Source of the DNA: JAZFYD01 sp036443405
GTDB taxonomy: Bacteria; Planctomycetota; PLA2
NCBI GenBank assembly: GCA_036443405.1
Contig: JAZFYD010000221.1
Span: 1-7,708, forward strand
Reading direction: 5' to 3'
Length of the DNA: 7,708 nucleotides
The position numbers were made by a program, and so were the translations under genes. The notes below the pieces were generated by a model that had not been told where the DNA came from, did not search any database, and saw only the letters and a program-made list of their open reading frames with translations. This document shows positions 6,588 through 7,708 of this stretch, piece by piece (positions within the stretch are counted from its first letter, which is position 1; the number at the start of each line of letters is the position of its first letter).

Positions 6588-7708
6588 ATGCTTCGAATCG
6601 TCTGTGGGGGAGTCGTCCATCGCTTCAAGTCGCTGCCCGTGACCCTGGGCCGCGATGACGACAATGACCTGACCCTCGATGACGCCAAGCTGTCGCGTCA
6701 GCACTGCAGGATCGTGCGCGAACCGAGCGGGTTGGTTCTGGAGGACCTGAAATCGTCCAACGGGACCTATGTGAACGGGGCTCCGACCCACCGGCATCAA
6801 CTCCGGGCGGGGGATACGGTCCTGATCGGCGTTACCCCGCTGGACATCGAGTGGGACAGCGACATCGCGCCCGCGCCCGCCGCTCGCGAGCCCGCACCGC
6901 GCGGTACCGATCTGCCCGAGCCGGGAGAGGGTGACGAGGTCGCCCGGGAGAACCATCGGCTCCGCCAGCTTCTGAGGCTGGCCAAGTCCGTCGCGTCGGA
7001 GCGGGACGAGGATGTGTTGCTTCGGACGATACTCGACAGCGCGATCCAGCTCACGGGCGCGGAGCGCGGGTACCTGTTCCTGATCACGCTCAACGGGTTG
7101 GACTTCCGCGTCGCCCGCGACGCCGCGGGTTTGGATCTGGAAGAAGCCGCGGAGAACATCAGCCAGAGCATCGCGCGTGCGGCGGTCGAGTCCGGCCGGC
7201 CCGTGATGACCGAGGACGCCGGCGGCGACGCGCGTTTCGCCGGTGGCCGCTCGGTCGCGTTCTTGAAGCTGCACTCCGTATTGTGTGTTCCGCTGAAGGT
7301 GCCGGACGGTCCGCTCGGTGCGATCTATCTCGAGAACCGTTCGATCACTTCGCAGTTTCATCCGCGCGACGTTCCGTTGGTCACCGCGTTCGGGGATTTC
7401 GCGAGCATCGCGGTTTCGGCGGCCCGCAGCCTGGAGATCCTGCGCAAGCGCGAAGAGCAACTTCAACGGTCGCGGGAGCGCGTCGGCCGGCTCAACGCGC
7501 GGTTGAAGACGATGCTTCGCCAACAGTCGCACGAACTCGCCGGCGTGCGCGCGGACCTGACCCTCAGCCGGCAGGAACTCGGGTTGCGCTACGACTACAC
7601 CTCGATCGTGGGGCAGAGCACGGCGATGCGCAATGTGCTCGCGCTGCTCGACCGCATCATCGGGGAGACGATCCCGGTTCTCATCACCGGCGAGAGTGGC
7701 ACCGGCAA
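6588..7708 (+). CDS. FHA-GAF sigma-54-dependent transcriptional activator, N-terminal 373 residues (runs off the window)
   Basis: The gene is open to the right edge, so only 373 residues are visible. Residues 1-90 are an FHA domain with every phosphothreonine-pocket landmark: GR (21-22), LSRQHC (35-40), SSNGTYVNG (56-64). A Pro/Ala/Glu-rich linker (91-118) follows. Residues ~125-284 are a GAF sensor domain (AERGYLFLI at 158-166; VLCVPLKV at 231-238; GAIYLEN at 244-250). Residues ~280-335 are a charged, heptad-like signalling helix. From ~336 the sigma-54 activator AAA+ domain begins (YDYTSIVGQSTAMRNV, 335-350) and ends in Walker A, GESGTG (368-373), at the edge. The sigma-54-contacting GAFTGA loop and DNA-binding helix would lie outside. 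The family drives open-complex formation by sigma-54 polymerase; here FHA suggests control by Ser/Thr phosphorylation. An in-frame TAG at 6582-6584 fixes ATG 6588 as the earliest start, and the FHA fold begins at once. It may regulate the upstream genes or something downstream; nothing visible decides. Confidence 0.93.
   Translation, partial: MLRIVCGGVVHRFKSLPVTLGRDDDNDLTLDDAKLSRQHCRIVREPSGLVLEDLKSSNGTYVNGAPTHRHQLRAGDTVLIGVTPLDIEWDSDIAPAPAAREPAPRGTDLPEPGEGDEVARENHRLRQLLRLAKSVASERDEDVLLRTILDSAIQLTGAERGYLFLITLNGLDFRVARDAAGLDLEEAAENISQSIARAAVESGRPVMTEDAGGDARFAGGRSVAFLKLHSVLCVPLKVPDGPLGAIYLENRSITSQFHPRDVPLVTAFGDFASIAVSAARSLEILRKREEQLQRSRERVGRLNARLKTMLRQQSHELAGVRADLTLSRQELGLRYDYTSIVGQSTAMRNVLALLDRIIGETIPVLITGESGTG

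Noticed and set aside
5590..6642. Plus-strand 350-codon frame overlapping the end of the TPR gene and the gap after it.
   Set aside because: Arg/Gly-rich shadow without domains; its final part in the gap has no ribosome site and overlaps the regulator start.
6534..7532. Minus-strand 332-codon open frame opposite the FHA-GAF regulator.
   Set aside because: Same codon-register artefact; the sense strand encodes unmistakable FHA, GAF and AAA+ motifs.

Overview
The window is dense, GC-rich bacterial DNA. Four genes lie head to tail on the + strand: three complete and one cut by the right edge. Gaps are 45, 8 and 88 bases. No RNA gene, insertion sequence, CRISPR array or obvious repeat was seen. 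Codon choice is strongly biased to G/C third positions, which leaves many long but meaningless open frames on the opposite strand. An FHA-GAF-sigma-54 activator and a giant membrane/TPR protein suggest a large-genome environmental bacterium of the Myxococcota/deltaproteobacterial or Planctomycetota kind. That placement is a guess from gene content, not a phylogenetic result.

Layout. Bases 1-101 hold no convincing gene, but they contain a very good Shine-Dalgarno sequence that does not sit in front of the methyltransferase start. Bases 102-797 encode a small class I SAM-dependent methyltransferase. Bases 843-2612 encode an asparagine-synthetase-type glutamine amidotransferase (AsnB family) with an intact glutaminase site and an unusual Cys in its synthetase active-site motif. 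Bases 2621-6499 encode a 1292-residue protein. Its N-terminal third is a polytopic membrane domain resembling the TMTC/GT-C glycosyltransferase superfamily, and the remaining ~900 residues are mostly TPR-like helical repeats. Bases 6588-7708 encode the first 373 residues of an FHA-GAF-AAA+ regulator of sigma-54 RNA polymerase, ending inside its Walker A motif.

How they may work together. The first three genes have the look of an envelope glycoconjugate or surface-modification unit: a methyltransferase, an AsnB-type amidating enzyme (in such loci often acting on something other than free aspartate), and a GT-C-like membrane enzyme with a large repeat scaffold probably outside the cytoplasmic membrane. 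This is inference from family and order. No classical sugar-nucleotide glycosyltransferase, flippase or polymerase is in view. The regulator would join phosphothreonine recognition (FHA) and a small-molecule or redox sensor (GAF) to sigma-54 transcription. It is separated by the largest gap and may be an independent unit. No recognisable -24/-12 promoter was found in the window.

The most noteworthy items are the size and architecture of the TMTC-like/TPR protein, the Glu-to-Cys change in the AsnB-like active site, and the strong orphan ribosome binding site ahead of the methyltransferase. I did not find evidence of a clearly new defence, mobile or RNA-based system.
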